From assembly GCF_936928535.1 (NCBI RefSeq), contig NZ_CAKZHY010000173.1:1-64000 (forward strand): a stretch of DNA of 64,000 bases, given 5' to 3'. This document shows, in pieces, positions 44,434 to 52,880 of the stretch. Under the pieces are notes generated by a model. That model was not told the origin of the DNA. It was given only the letters and a program-made list of their open reading frames with translations, and searched no databases. The first letter of the stretch is position 1; every line of letters starts with the position of its first letter. Source of the DNA: an uncultured Bradyrhizobium sp. GTDB taxonomy: Bacteria; Pseudomonadota; Alphaproteobacteria; Rhizobiales; Xanthobacteraceae. A program made the translations under genes and the position numbers.

Positions 44434-44528
44434 GGGAACTCCGAAAGGAGAGGGGGGAGGACGGCGAAGCTAAGCACACCGGCCGCGATGTGACAGGCGA
44501 AATTTTAGTCACCTCGCTCTCCCGGCCT

Positions 44529-45137
44529 CTACGCCGCCCGCGCGATCATTCCGTCGATCGTCGCGCGCACGAGGCCCGCGATCTCCTTGCGCAGCGCCGG
44601 TAGCGGCACGGCGACCAGCTTCTGCTCCAGTCCGAGGGCCACCATGCCGTGCACCGCCGAGAACAGGCTGCGCGCGGTGATGCCGAGCTCCTCCGCACCT
44701 CGTTTGGGAAACAGCGCGGCGAGCGGCACATAGATGTGCTTGAACAACTGCATCTGATCGTCAACCGACCAGTCGGGCACGATCTTGTCGGCCTCCATAC
44801 GGTGCTCGAACAGCGCGCGCCAGAGCTCGAGATTTTCCGCGGCGAAATCGCAATAGGCGATCGCGATCCGGACCAGCCGCTCCTGCGGCGAGGGCTCGCC
44901 GGCACCCTCCGCGGCGTCGAGTGCATCGTCCAGTCGATGCAGCGTGCGCGAGCCGACCCGCAGGATCAGCTCGTCCATGTCGGCGACGAGATTGTAGACC
45001 GCCCCGTTGGCACAGCCGATCTCGCGGGCGAGATCTCGGGTTTTCAGGCCCGCCAATCCGCGGTCCGAAATCATCCGCTCCGCCGCCAGGATCAGGTCGG
45101 CTCGTAATTTCTCTCGACGTTCCAGTGCTTTAGACAT
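44529..45137 (-). CDS. TetR-family transcriptional regulator of the PspA-type cassette
   Basis: A 202-residue regulator. The helix-turn-helix is LKTRDLAREIGCANGAVYNL, and the C-terminal ligand domain is of the TetR_C class with a WRALFEHRME stretch. The start is ATG 45135-45137. Between it and the divergent PspA-type gene lie three copies of a TGAGC...GCTCA palindrome, the form expected of a TetR operator. It most likely represses itself and the four genes to the right until a signal binds. Confidence 0.9.
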   Translation of the reverse strand: MSKALERREKLRADLILAAERMISDRGLAGLKTRDLAREIGCANGAVYNLVADMDELILRVGSRTLHRLDDALDAAEGAGEPSPQERLVRIAIAYCDFAAENLELWRALFEHRMEADKIVPDWSVDDQMQLFKHIYVPLAALFPKRGAEELGITARSLFSAVHGMVALGLEQKLVAVPLPALRKEIAGLVRATIDGMIARAA

Positions 45138-45153
45138 TTGTTAACCGATAGTG

Positions 45154-45166
45154 TGAGCATTGCTCA
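45154..45166. promoter_or_regulatory. TetR operator copy 1 (TGAGCA-T-TGCTCA)
   Basis: Perfect 13-base palindrome 17 bases before the TetR start. First of three related sites. Confidence 0.7.
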
Positions 45167-45173
45167 AGTTTAT

Positions 45174-45190
45174 CTTGAGCGACGCTCAAG
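45174..45190. promoter_or_regulatory. TetR operator copy 2 (CTTGAGCG-A-CGCTCAAG)
   Basis: Perfect 17-base palindrome with the longest arms of the three. Its centre (45182) is 22 bases from copy 1, about two helical turns. Confidence 0.75.
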
Positions 45191-45209
45191 ATATGCTACA
45201 AAGCATCAG

Positions 45210-45222
45210 TGAGCAATGCTCA
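45210..45222. promoter_or_regulatory. TetR operator copy 3 (TGAGCA-A-TGCTCA)
   Basis: Perfect 13-base palindrome. Its centre (45216) is 34 bases from copy 2, about three helical turns, and ends 17 bases before the PspA-type ATG. It would cover the downstream promoter region. Confidence 0.7.
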
Positions 45223-45238
45223 TAACAGGGAGCAAGCA

Positions 45239-45934
45239 ATGTTCAAGACCGTCGTTACACTTTTCCGCGGCAGCGTGGCCGCCGCCGGCGAGGAGCTGGA
45301 GGACCGCGCGGCCCTGCTGATCCTCGACCAGCAGATGCGCGATGCCGCCGCGGCCGTCGAGCGCAGTAAGCGAACGCTGGCGCTGGCGATCGCCCAGGAC
45401 CAGCAGGAGGGCCGCAAGCTCGAAACCACTGTCGCCCGGATCGCGGATCTCGAGACGCGCGCGGTCGCAGCTCTGGATGGTGGCCGCGACGATCTCCCCA
45501 AGGAAGCCGCTGAAGCCATCGCTGGCCTCGAGGCTGACCGTGACGCGGCGTTGACGGCGAGGGCGTTGTTCGCAACCGAGATCGCCCGGTTGAAGCGCCA
45601 TGTCGCGAGCGCGCAGGCCCGTATCACTGAGCTTGATCGCGGCCGCCGTGTCGCGCGAGCTTCCGAAGCGGTGCGCTCGCTCCGTCGCAGCGGCATCGAG
45701 GCGGCGCGCCCTTACGAGTCTACGCTGCCCGAGGCCGAGAGCACTTTGCGGCGTCTGCGCGAGCGGCAGATCGAAGCCCAGGCCGCCGATGACGCGATGG
45801 TCGAGCTCGATGCGGCCACCGGCCCGCTCGCAACCGCCGAGAAACTCGCCGAGCAGGGCTTTGGCCCCCGCCTCAAGACAACCGCGGACGACGTGCTGGC
45901 GCGGCTGAAAGCCAAGCGCACCCCGACCGCCTGA
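45239..45934 (+). CDS. PspA/IM30-family membrane-stress protein
   Basis: A 231-residue, almost wholly coiled-coil protein. It starts MFKTVVTLFRGSVAAAGEEL, an amphipathic membrane-binding helix followed by the LLILDQQMRDAAAAV segment of the PspA/IM30 family. Proteins of this family polymerise on damaged inner membranes and limit proton leak. Ribosome site GGGAG upstream of ATG 45239. First gene of a cassette continuing with YiaA-like, GNAT-like and membrane-protein genes; the order differs from the enterobacterial psp operon, and no PspF or PspBC is present. Confidence 0.85.
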   Translation: MFKTVVTLFRGSVAAAGEELEDRAALLILDQQMRDAAAAVERSKRTLALAIAQDQQEGRKLETTVARIADLETRAVAALDGGRDDLPKEAAEAIAGLEADRDAALTARALFATEIARLKRHVASAQARITELDRGRRVARASEAVRSLRRSGIEAARPYESTLPEAESTLRRLRERQIEAQAADDAMVELDAATGPLATAEKLAEQGFGPRLKTTADDVLARLKAKRTPTA

Positions 45935-45974
45935 TCTCAAACTCACTCATCATCAGAACCAACAGGAGACGACC

Positions 45975-46250
45975 ATGAACCAGAACGGCCAACCCCACAG
46001 CGGCGCCTGGGTGACCTTCACTTACGCGTCCTTCGCAGCCTCCGCCTTCCTCGTCGCCCTCGGCGTCTTCTTCCTGCCGATCGATCTCTGGATGAAGGGT
46101 TATCTCACCATGGGCATCGTGATGCTGATCCAGACCTGCGTCACCCTGACCAAGACCGTGCGTGACAACCACGAGAGCAGCCGCCTCGTGAACCGGATCG
46201 AAGACGCCAAGGCCGAGCGGCTGCTGATGGAGGTCTCCAAAGCCGCGTAA
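45975..46250 (+). CDS. YiaA/YiaB-type two-helix inner-membrane protein
   Basis: A 91-residue protein with two hydrophobic helices (about 16-36 and 44-62) and the family features WVTFTYASFAASAFLVALG and LTKTVRDNHESSRLVNRIEDAKAERLL. In other bacteria YiaA/B family proteins are linked to envelope stress responses. AACAGGAGACGACC precedes the ATG. It is 40 bases after the PspA-type gene and 178 before the next, so it is in the same transcript. Confidence 0.85.
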   Translation: MNQNGQPHSGAWVTFTYASFAASAFLVALGVFFLPIDLWMKGYLTMGIVMLIQTCVTLTKTVRDNHESSRLVNRIEDAKAERLLMEVSKAA

Positions 46251-46428
46251 GCGGAGAAACATGGGAAGCGGGGCGGCGGATGCCGGAGCATCCGCAGCTT
46301 TCGCGCCTTTCCAGTCATTTGCAGCGGCAGCCGAAAGAGATCTTTTACCCTGCAACCGGCACGCGAAACGGCGATCATCGCTCCTTAATCGCCTTACGCG
46401 AAAACCCTCCCGATTGTGGCAGGCGGGC

Positions 46429-47454
46429 ATGGCAGAGGCGAGAAGCAAACGACGCTGGCGACATCTGCGTGAGGCCGTCTGGCGGCTGTGCGGTTATGTG
46501 TTGTTCTGGCTCAGGGCCTTCGCCCAACCGGCCATCGACCTTTCCTTGCGCACCCATCCCGGCCACGTCACGCGGATCGTCGAGAGCCCCGGCCTGTCGC
46601 TGCCGCAGGACGAACTCGACCGTCTGGTCACGCAGCTCCGTATCGTCGCAGCCAAGACGCTGGCGGCGGATGAATTGACCTACGGCATCTTCTCCGGCGA
46701 GCGCGAGCGCCTTGCACGCGCGATCGTCACCTTGATCTTCGAGGAGGACAGCGGACGTCCGATCGCGTTCAACGCGCAGTCGGTGATGCAGGTCGAGCTC
46801 GACGGCACCCCCGTCGACGTCACTCATCTCGGCCTCGTGATGGTCGACCCGGATGCGCGCGGGCAGGGGCTGTCCTGGGTGCTGTACGGCCTGACCACGC
46901 TGGTTTTGTTCCTGCGCGACGGCCTGCGCCCACGCTGGATCTCCAACGTCACCCAGGTGCCGTCAGTGGTCGGCATGGTCACCGAGACCTTTTCCGGCGT
47001 CTATCCGTCGCCGCGCTCCGAAGCGCGGCAGAGCTTTGCCCATCTTCAGCTCGCGCGCGGCATCATGCGCTGGCATCGCAGCGCATTCGGCGTCGGCGCT
47101 GAGGCCGGCTTCGATGAAAGCCGCTTCGTCATCACCGATGCCTATGCCGGTGGCTCCGACGCGCTGAAGAAGACCTTTGACGAGGCGCCGAAGCATCGCA
47201 ACCCCGACTACACCGACTTCTGCGCCCGCGAACTGGACTATGAACGTGGCGACGATGTCCTCCAGATCGGTCGCATCGACCTCGCCGCCGCGCGTGCCTA
47301 CCTGTTCGAACAGGTACCGCATCGCTCGCTGCCCGGGCTGTTCGTCGCCTCTATGTTTTTGGGATTGCAACGGCTGGTGCTGCCGCTCATGCACTGGCTC
47401 GACGATCACAGGTCTTTTGGCACGCTGCGGCCCCGGCAGGAGCGCACCCGATGA
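46429..47454 (+). CDS. Protein of unknown function with a GNAT-like fold signature
   Basis: A 341-residue protein with a hydrophobic N-terminal anchor (REAVWRLCGYVLFWLRAFA). In the middle, LGLVMVDPDARGQGLSWVLYGL looks like the acetyl-CoA loop of GNAT acyltransferases ([RQ]xxGx[GA] with Ser at the last place). A second hydrophobic helix is near the C terminus (LFVASMFLGLQRLVLPL). A membrane-associated acyltransfer role is an inference. I use the ATG at 46429, where a charged segment begins; the frame upstream to 46261 has no ribosome site. It overlaps the next gene by four bases (ATGA), so the pair is translationally coupled. Confidence 0.7.
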   Translation: MAEARSKRRWRHLREAVWRLCGYVLFWLRAFAQPAIDLSLRTHPGHVTRIVESPGLSLPQDELDRLVTQLRIVAAKTLAADELTYGIFSGERERLARAIVTLIFEEDSGRPIAFNAQSVMQVELDGTPVDVTHLGLVMVDPDARGQGLSWVLYGLTTLVLFLRDGLRPRWISNVTQVPSVVGMVTETFSGVYPSPRSEARQSFAHLQLARGIMRWHRSAFGVGAEAGFDESRFVITDAYAGGSDALKKTFDEAPKHRNPDYTDFCARELDYERGDDVLQIGRIDLAAARAYLFEQVPHRSLPGLFVASMFLGLQRLVLPLMHWLDDHRSFGTLRPRQERTR

Positions 47455-48641
47455 CGTCCTCGGTGATTGCCAATGCGATCGTCAATGTTTGCGGCGTCAT
47501 CGGGCTCCTCGTCGCCATGCTCGCGCTCCATCGCCGCGATGCGCGGAGCCCATTGACCCGACGTTTTCTCATCGCGCTCGGTATCGTCGCGCTGCTGTTC
47601 CTGGTGCGAAGCGCGGCGTGGCTGACCGGCAGCAGCCTGCTCGACGACCTCTCGGTGATCCCCGCCGCCGCCATTCCCCTCGGTGGGCTGATCGTGACCG
47701 AGGGCCTGCTGCGGCGGCACGCGCCCCGTGCCCTCAAGCTGGCGGTGATCCTCGGCGCCGTGCTGCTCGGCCTGGGCGGCGCCCTGGGGCTCGGGCATTT
47801 CGATACGCCCTATGCTGCCGCGCTGGCGGTGTTTCAGCTCGGCGGGCTGGGGGCTTGCGCGTTCCTGCTCGCTGCTCGCGACCGTCAGTCGCTGATGGCC
47901 GCAGAGAACCGCGCCATCGACCGTATGACCATCGGCGCGATCATCGTGCTGCCCTTCAACGTCACCGATTTCGCTGCGTTGATGCCCGATATGCCGGTCA
48001 AGCTGGGCGCGCTCGGCGCCTTGCTCGTGGTCACGGCCATGCTGATCGCCGGCAGCAGTGGTGAAGCGCGCTGGCACGCGGTGCTGCTCACCGTGCTTCG
48101 GCTGGTAAGCTCGGCGCTGCTCGGCCTCGCGGCGGCCTTCGTTGCCCCTGACGTCGACGCTGCGCAGGCCGTGCGCTTTTGCGCCATCGCCGTGTCGGGC
48201 GTGCTGGCGATCGGCCTCATGACCGACACCCTGCGATCTTTCCTCGAATCCCGCGCGCCGGGTGTGCTGAGCTCGGTTGCGATCTCGCCGGCGACTACGC
48301 GCGACGAGCTCATCGCCGAATTGTTGCGTCATCCGCTGTTCGAGAGCGCGAGGCGCCACCGCGAGAGAGATCTTGCAGCTTACGATCCGCGCCTGTTGCG
48401 CAATCGTCTCGCCGGCCGTCGCGTGTTGCGGCGCGGGGACGCGCCGTGGGATCATCCACCCGATGATCCGGCGGTGGAGCGGCTGGTGTCGCTGATCGCC
48501 GCGACCAACGCCACACATCTCGTCGTGCTCTCATCCGACCCGGTCGACATCCTCGCGCTCGCGGTTCCCGTCACGTCGGCCGATCCTGCCACCGAGACTG
48601 CGATCGCGCTGGTGCAGCGCATGTTGATCATGACGGCCTGA
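47451..48641 (+). CDS. Multi-span membrane protein with soluble C-terminal domain, unknown family
   Basis: A 396-residue protein with about eight hydrophobic helices in its first 270 residues, then a soluble end with HPLFESARRHRERDLAAYDPRLLRNRL and a repetitive Arg-rich stretch. No family is recognised. It starts in the stop codon of the GNAT-like gene, and its stop ends the cassette. The close coupling suggests the two products form one complex. Confidence 0.75.
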   Translation: MTSSVIANAIVNVCGVIGLLVAMLALHRRDARSPLTRRFLIALGIVALLFLVRSAAWLTGSSLLDDLSVIPAAAIPLGGLIVTEGLLRRHAPRALKLAVILGAVLLGLGGALGLGHFDTPYAAALAVFQLGGLGACAFLLAARDRQSLMAAENRAIDRMTIGAIIVLPFNVTDFAALMPDMPVKLGALGALLVVTAMLIAGSSGEARWHAVLLTVLRLVSSALLGLAAAFVAPDVDAAQAVRFCAIAVSGVLAIGLMTDTLRSFLESRAPGVLSSVAISPATTRDELIAELLRHPLFESARRHRERDLAAYDPRLLRNRLAGRRVLRRGDAPWDHPPDDPAVERLVSLIAATNATHLVVLSSDPVDILALAVPVTSADPATETAIALVQRMLIMTA

Positions 48642-48781
48642 CGCCATATCGCGCCTGCGAAATGCAACCGAGCCATGACGGATCGCGCGGGTTTGCGGCC
48701 TTGCGCCGTGGCACAGGCCGGCGCACTCTGCGCAAGCGGTGCGGAGAATGCCGCCAATAGAGATTGCCCGAGGAAGCATCC

Positions 48782-49843
48782 ATGGCGGTGACGCGGATCG
48801 ACTGCGATATCCACCCGGCGGTCGGAGGGACGCGCACGACGCTGCTGCCCTATCTGAACGATCACTGGAAAGAGCAGGTGGTGAGCCGCGCCATCGACGG
48901 CCTCGACCTCACCTCCTATCCGCCAAGCATGCCGCTGTCAGGCCGCGCCGACTGGCGGCCGGCCAATGGCGCCAAGCCGGGCTCCGACCTCGCCATGGTG
49001 CAGAAGGGCGCGTTCGACCAGCTTGGCGCGAGCCACGCCATCCTCAATGTGCTCTATGGCGCTCAGGCCGTATTCGATTCCTATATGGCCGCGGACTTCT
49101 GCAAGGCGATCAACGACTGGATCGCCGCTGAATGGTTGTCGCGTGACCCGCGCCTGCGCGCGTCCATCGTGGTGCCGATGCAGGCGCCTGATCTGGCGAT
49201 CGAGGAGATCGAACGCCGTGCCGGCGACGCCAGGTTCGTCTCCATCCTGGTGCTGGCGCAGGGCGAGACGCTGCTGGGCCGCCGGCATTTCTGGCCGGTC
49301 TATCAGCTCGCGGAGAAATACAAGCTGCCGCTCGCGATTCATGCGGGCACGCAGTATCGTCAGGCGCCGAGTTCGGCCGGCTGGCCCTCGCACCGCTATG
49401 AATATTACTTCGTCGAGGCGCAGGCCTTCCAGGCGCAGATCCTGAGCCTGATCTATGAGGGCGTATTCGGCAAGTTTCCGAACCTGAAGGTCGTCCTGAT
49501 GGAATCGGGCGTGAGCTGGCTGCCGGCCTTCATGTGGCGCGCCAACAAGACCTGGCGCGGCGTGCGCGTCGAGGTGCCCTGGGTCGAGCGCGAACCTGCA
49601 TCGATCATCCGCGATAATTTCCGCGTCACCATGCAGCCATTCGATGCGCCCGCCGACGCCAAAAGCGTCGAGGAGATTATCGACCAGATCGGCTCCGAAA
49701 AGATGTTCCTGTTCGCATCCGACTATCCGCACTGGCAGTTCGACGGTGATGATCCGATCCCGCCGAACCTGCCGAAGAGCATCATCGACAAGATGTGCAT
49801 CGACAATCCGCTGGAGACGTTTCCGCGGTTGTCACTCAACTAA
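48782..49843 (+). CDS. Amidohydrolase 2 (COG2159)-family metal-dependent hydrolase, first of a pair
   Basis: A 353-residue TIM-barrel enzyme. The first metal site is Asp9-x-His11 in DCDIHP (usual form for this branch), with later ligands in LAIHAGTQY and FASDYPHWQFDGDD. The family includes decarboxylases such as ACMSD and gamma-resorcylate decarboxylase, as well as hydrolases of aromatic or pyridine-ring products. GAGGA precedes the ATG at 48782. It is 14 bases before a paralogue of similar length, suggesting a heteromeric enzyme or consecutive steps. Confidence 0.85.
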   Translation: MAVTRIDCDIHPAVGGTRTTLLPYLNDHWKEQVVSRAIDGLDLTSYPPSMPLSGRADWRPANGAKPGSDLAMVQKGAFDQLGASHAILNVLYGAQAVFDSYMAADFCKAINDWIAAEWLSRDPRLRASIVVPMQAPDLAIEEIERRAGDARFVSILVLAQGETLLGRRHFWPVYQLAEKYKLPLAIHAGTQYRQAPSSAGWPSHRYEYYFVEAQAFQAQILSLIYEGVFGKFPNLKVVLMESGVSWLPAFMWRANKTWRGVRVEVPWVEREPASIIRDNFRVTMQPFDAPADAKSVEEIIDQIGSEKMFLFASDYPHWQFDGDDPIPPNLPKSIIDKMCIDNPLETFPRLSLN

Positions 49844-49857
49844 CTCTGGAGGTCCGT

Positions 49858-50970
49858 ATGAGTGAAGTCATCGACCGTCCGTTGCGCGACGACGAGAAGC
49901 CTGCCGCGTCACGCTTGCGCATCGTCGATTGCGACGTGCATCCGAGCCTGCGCTCTCACGACGATCTCAACGAGTTCCTGCCGAGGCGCTGGCAGCAGCA
50001 TCTGAAGGAATATGGCAGCCATCTGCGCACGCCTTATCTGTTCACCACGCCCTATCCGCGCTCCTCTCCCCTGATCGCGCGGCGTGATGCCTGGCCGCCG
50101 ACCGGCGGGCCGCCCGGCTCCGATCTCGCCTTCATGCAGAAGCAGCATCTCGATCCGCTCGATGTCGAGTTCGGCATTCTGCAGGTGCTAGATCTCTTCA
50201 TCTTCTCGCAGCAGAACCTCGAGTTCGGCGCCGCGATCCAGCGCGCCATCAATGATTGGCAGCTGGCATTCTGGTCGCATCGCGACCCGCGCCTGAAGGC
50301 TTCGATCCTGGTCGGGCAGGACGGCGTTGATCTCGCGATTGCCGAGATCGAGCGCTGTGCGAAGACAGGCGAATACATCCAGATCAACGTCTCGCCGCGT
50401 GCCAACGAGCCGCTCGGCCGTCGCCGCTACTGGCCGATCTACGAGCGCGCCCAGGCGCTCGACCTGCCGCTCGGCATCCATGTCGGCGGCTATGGCGGCC
50501 ACGCGCCGACCGGCGGCGGCTGGCCCTCCTATTATGTCGAAGAGCATCAGTCCAACGCCCACACCATCGCGGCGCAGCTCGCCAGCCTCGTCATCGAGGG
50601 CGTGCCGGAGCGGTTTCCAAAGCTGAAGATCGTCTTCATCGAGGGCGGCTTCGGCTGGATCCCGTCCGCGGTGTGGCGCATGGACCAGCACTTTGAGCGT
50701 TTCCGCAGCGAGGTGCCGCATCTCAAGCGCAAGCCGTCGGAATATGTGCGCGAAAACTTCTGGTTCACGACCCAGCCGATCGACGAACCCGACGAGGCGC
50801 GGCATCTGCGCGCGCTGATCGAATGGGTCGGCATCAACCGGTTGCTGTTCTCCTCGGACTATCCGCACTGGGATTTCGATGATCCGCGCTTCGCCTTCAA
50901 GACGCCACTGACCGAGGCCGAGCGGAAGAAGATCTTCAGCACCAATGCCCGCGCGGTCTACAAATTCTGA
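49858..50970 (+). CDS. Amidohydrolase 2 (COG2159)-family metal-dependent hydrolase, second of a pair
   Basis: A 370-residue relative of the preceding protein, with metal-site DCDVHPS (Asp26/His28), a His in LGIHVGGYG, and FSSDYPHWDFDDPRF. It keeps the same landmarks at corresponding positions but carries an extra N-terminal 17 residues (MSEVIDRPLRDDEKPAA). GGAGG stands just ahead of the ATG at 49858. It is followed by the Rieske gene 35 bases downstream. Confidence 0.85.
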   Translation: MSEVIDRPLRDDEKPAASRLRIVDCDVHPSLRSHDDLNEFLPRRWQQHLKEYGSHLRTPYLFTTPYPRSSPLIARRDAWPPTGGPPGSDLAFMQKQHLDPLDVEFGILQVLDLFIFSQQNLEFGAAIQRAINDWQLAFWSHRDPRLKASILVGQDGVDLAIAEIERCAKTGEYIQINVSPRANEPLGRRRYWPIYERAQALDLPLGIHVGGYGGHAPTGGGWPSYYVEEHQSNAHTIAAQLASLVIEGVPERFPKLKIVFIEGGFGWIPSAVWRMDQHFERFRSEVPHLKRKPSEYVRENFWFTTQPIDEPDEARHLRALIEWVGINRLLFSSDYPHWDFDDPRFAFKTPLTEAERKKIFSTNARAVYKF

Positions 50971-50976
50971 GCAAAG

Positions 50977-51004
50977 GGTTTCTGAAGAGAGGTTTCTGAA
51001 GAGA
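50977..51004 (+). repeat. Perfect 14-bp tandem duplication carrying the Rieske ribosome site
   Basis: GGTTTCTGAAGAGA occurs twice head to tail, 50977-50990 and 50991-51004, one base before the ATG at 51006. Each copy has the purine-rich GAAGAGA, so the duplication also duplicates the Shine-Dalgarno-like site. Confidence 0.85.
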
Positions 51005-51005
51005 C

Positions 51006-51419
51006 ATGGCCCGTCACATCGTCGCGTCGACGTCGGAGATCCCGCCCGGCGGCAACAAGGTCGTCGACATCGCCGGCCGCGATATCGTCGTGTTCCATGT
51101 CAATGGCGAGTTCTTCGCGCTCCTGAACCGCTGCCCGCACGAGGGCGCGCCGCTGGAGAAAGCAGCTTGCGTCGCACGGCTCACCTCGCCCGAGCCGGGC
51201 GTCTATGAGCGTTCGCGCGTCGGCGAGATGCTGCGCTGTCCATGGCACGGCTGGGAGTTCGACATGCGCAACGGCCAGTCCTGGTTCGACTCGAAACGGT
51301 TCAAGATCCGGTCATATCCGGTTGCGGTGGAACGCGGCGACGAATTGCAGAAGGGGCCCTATGTCGCCGAGACGTTCCCGGTGCACGTCGAAGACAGCTA
51401 TGTGATTGTCGAGGTCTGA
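51006..51419 (+). CDS. Rieske-type [2Fe-2S] ferredoxin
   Basis: A 137-residue soluble Rieske protein. Its cluster ligands are in CPHEGAP (Cys-x-His) and CPWHGWEFD (Cys-x2-His), the arrangement of ferredoxins and small subunits of ring-hydroxylating oxygenase systems. It should pass electrons to an oxygenase; none is encoded in the window. It is the last gene of the amidohydrolase operon. Confidence 0.9.
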   Translation: MARHIVASTSEIPPGGNKVVDIAGRDIVVFHVNGEFFALLNRCPHEGAPLEKAACVARLTSPEPGVYERSRVGEMLRCPWHGWEFDMRNGQSWFDSKRFKIRSYPVAVERGDELQKGPYVAETFPVHVEDSYVIVEV

Positions 51420-51432
51420 GGTCACACACGCT

Positions 51433-51512
51433 GTCATTCCGGGGCGGTCCGTAGGACCGAACCCGGAATCTCGAGATTCCGGGTTCGACGCTGCGCATCG
51501 CCCCGGAATGAC
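51433..51512. repeat. Palindromic intergenic repeat, family A copy 1
   Basis: Opens GTCATTCCGGGGC and closes GCCCCGGAATGAC, with inner arms AACCCGGAATCT/AGATTCCGGGTT. A copy with the same outer arms lies at 55633-55737. It likely folds into one long hairpin and may end the Rieske operon transcript. Confidence 0.8.
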
Positions 51513-51600
51513 ATCTTCATTGGATTACGAGTTCATCACGCATTGAGATTCGAACCCAAGTGCGATATGGCTCTCGCGCTTTCAGTGGCGGAGACGAGCT

Positions 51601-51807
51601 TTGTCGAAACAATCCCTGCGCGAAGAGGCCGAGCGCCTGATCCGCGAATCGATGGAAAAGAAGACCATCGTCGTGAAGCAGGGCTCCACCCGCATCGAGG
51701 CGGTCTGCGGTAAATGCGGCGCGCCAAACCGGGTCCAGGCGGAAAAAGGCCAGAGCCGCGTCAAGTTCGCCTGCAAGAATTGCGGGCACAAGCAAGAGAC
51801 GCTGTAG
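51601..51807 (+). CDS. Small zinc-ribbon protein
   Basis: A 68-residue protein with two CxxC knuckles, CGKCGAPN and CKNCGHKQ, about 35 residues apart, a zinc-ribbon form. The N-terminal helix is LREEAERLIRESMEKK. It starts at TTG 51601 with GGAGA about 9 bases upstream, so the start is tentative. No function is known. Confidence 0.65.
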   Translation: MSKQSLREEAERLIRESMEKKTIVVKQGSTRIEAVCGKCGAPNRVQAEKGQSRVKFACKNCGHKQETL

Positions 51808-51850
51808 GCTCCTTACCCTCGCCCACAAAGGGGTAGAAGGGAAGGCGCAC

Positions 51851-52696
51851 CTAGCTTCCCTTCGCGAATTTCGCAAACGCCTCCGCGTAATCCGGATGCC
51901 AGCGCGACAGCGGCGGGCGGTTCTCGACGATGTCGCCGGCAGCCCACAGCATGCGCTTCTCGTCGAGCGGGCGGGGCACGTCGTTGTCGGGGCAGAGGAT
52001 GTAGAAATCGCCGGCTTCGAGCCGCGCCAGCATGAACTCGACCGTCTGCTCAGGCGTCCACGCGGCGGCGGGCTTTTCGGTGCGGCCCTTGGCGGTGAGC
52101 CCCGTGAACACGAAGCCGGGGATCAGCAGGTGTGCGGTGATGTGGCAATCCCTGGTGTTGCGCAGCTCATGCTGGAGCGCCTCGGTAAACGCCTTCACGC
52201 CGGCCTTGGAGACATTGTAGGCGGGATCGCCAGGCGGGGTGGTGATGCCCTGCTTGGAGCCGGTGTTGATGATCAGGCCGGCCTTGCCGCGCGCGATCAT
52301 GTTCGGCGCGAAGATGCGCGAGCCGTTGATGATGCCCCACATGTTGACGCCGATGATGTGCTGCCAATGGTCCGGCTCGCCGAACAAGCTGCTGCCCGGC
52401 TGGATCCCGGCATTGTTCATGAGCAGGTCCGTTCCGCCGAAATGCGCGCCCACGGCGCGTTCCAGTTCCGTCAAGTTCTCGATCCGGCTGACGTCGGCCA
52501 TCGATGTCATCACGTTCGCTGCGCCTGCGATCGATGACAGTTTTGTTGCAGCCTCTGCCAGCCTGGTCTCATCGACATCGGCGATGCACACCTTCATCCC
52601 GGCGCGCGCAAACGCCAGGGCTGCAGCGAAACCGATGCCGGATGCGCCGCCGGTGATCACGGCAACATTGCCCTTGGCGATGACAGGATGCGGCAT
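51851..52696 (-). CDS. Short-chain dehydrogenase/reductase
   Basis: A 281-residue NAD(P)-dependent enzyme with Rossmann motif TGGASGIGFA, MNNAGIQ, and the catalytic YNVSK (Tyr and Lys) with a preceding NTGSKQ Ser. An acidic residue after strand 2 (IADVDETR) suggests NAD preference. ATG 52694-52696 is used. It diverges from the aldehyde dehydrogenase, and the two could interconvert alcohol, aldehyde and acid of one substrate. Confidence 0.9.
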   Translation of the reverse strand: MPHPVIAKGNVAVITGGASGIGFAAALAFARAGMKVCIADVDETRLAEAATKLSSIAGAANVMTSMADVSRIENLTELERAVGAHFGGTDLLMNNAGIQPGSSLFGEPDHWQHIIGVNMWGIINGSRIFAPNMIARGKAGLIINTGSKQGITTPPGDPAYNVSKAGVKAFTEALQHELRNTRDCHITAHLLIPGFVFTGLTAKGRTEKPAAAWTPEQTVEFMLARLEAGDFYILCPDNDVPRPLDEKRMLWAAGDIVENRPPLSRWHPDYAEAFAKFAKGS

Positions 52697-52880
52697 GGCT
52701 GTTCTCCAGGAATGGACCTTGGTCGAGCTATAACATGGCGTTCGCGCGACCCTGCACAAGTCGGCATGGGAGGTCCTCGTTCCACGCCGACTTTACCCGT
52801 TTCCGGCGCCGCTGTATTCTGTTCGGCTTAACGATCCCACCGAGATCGAAACCAACAATCAATGACTAGGGAGTGCAGAC

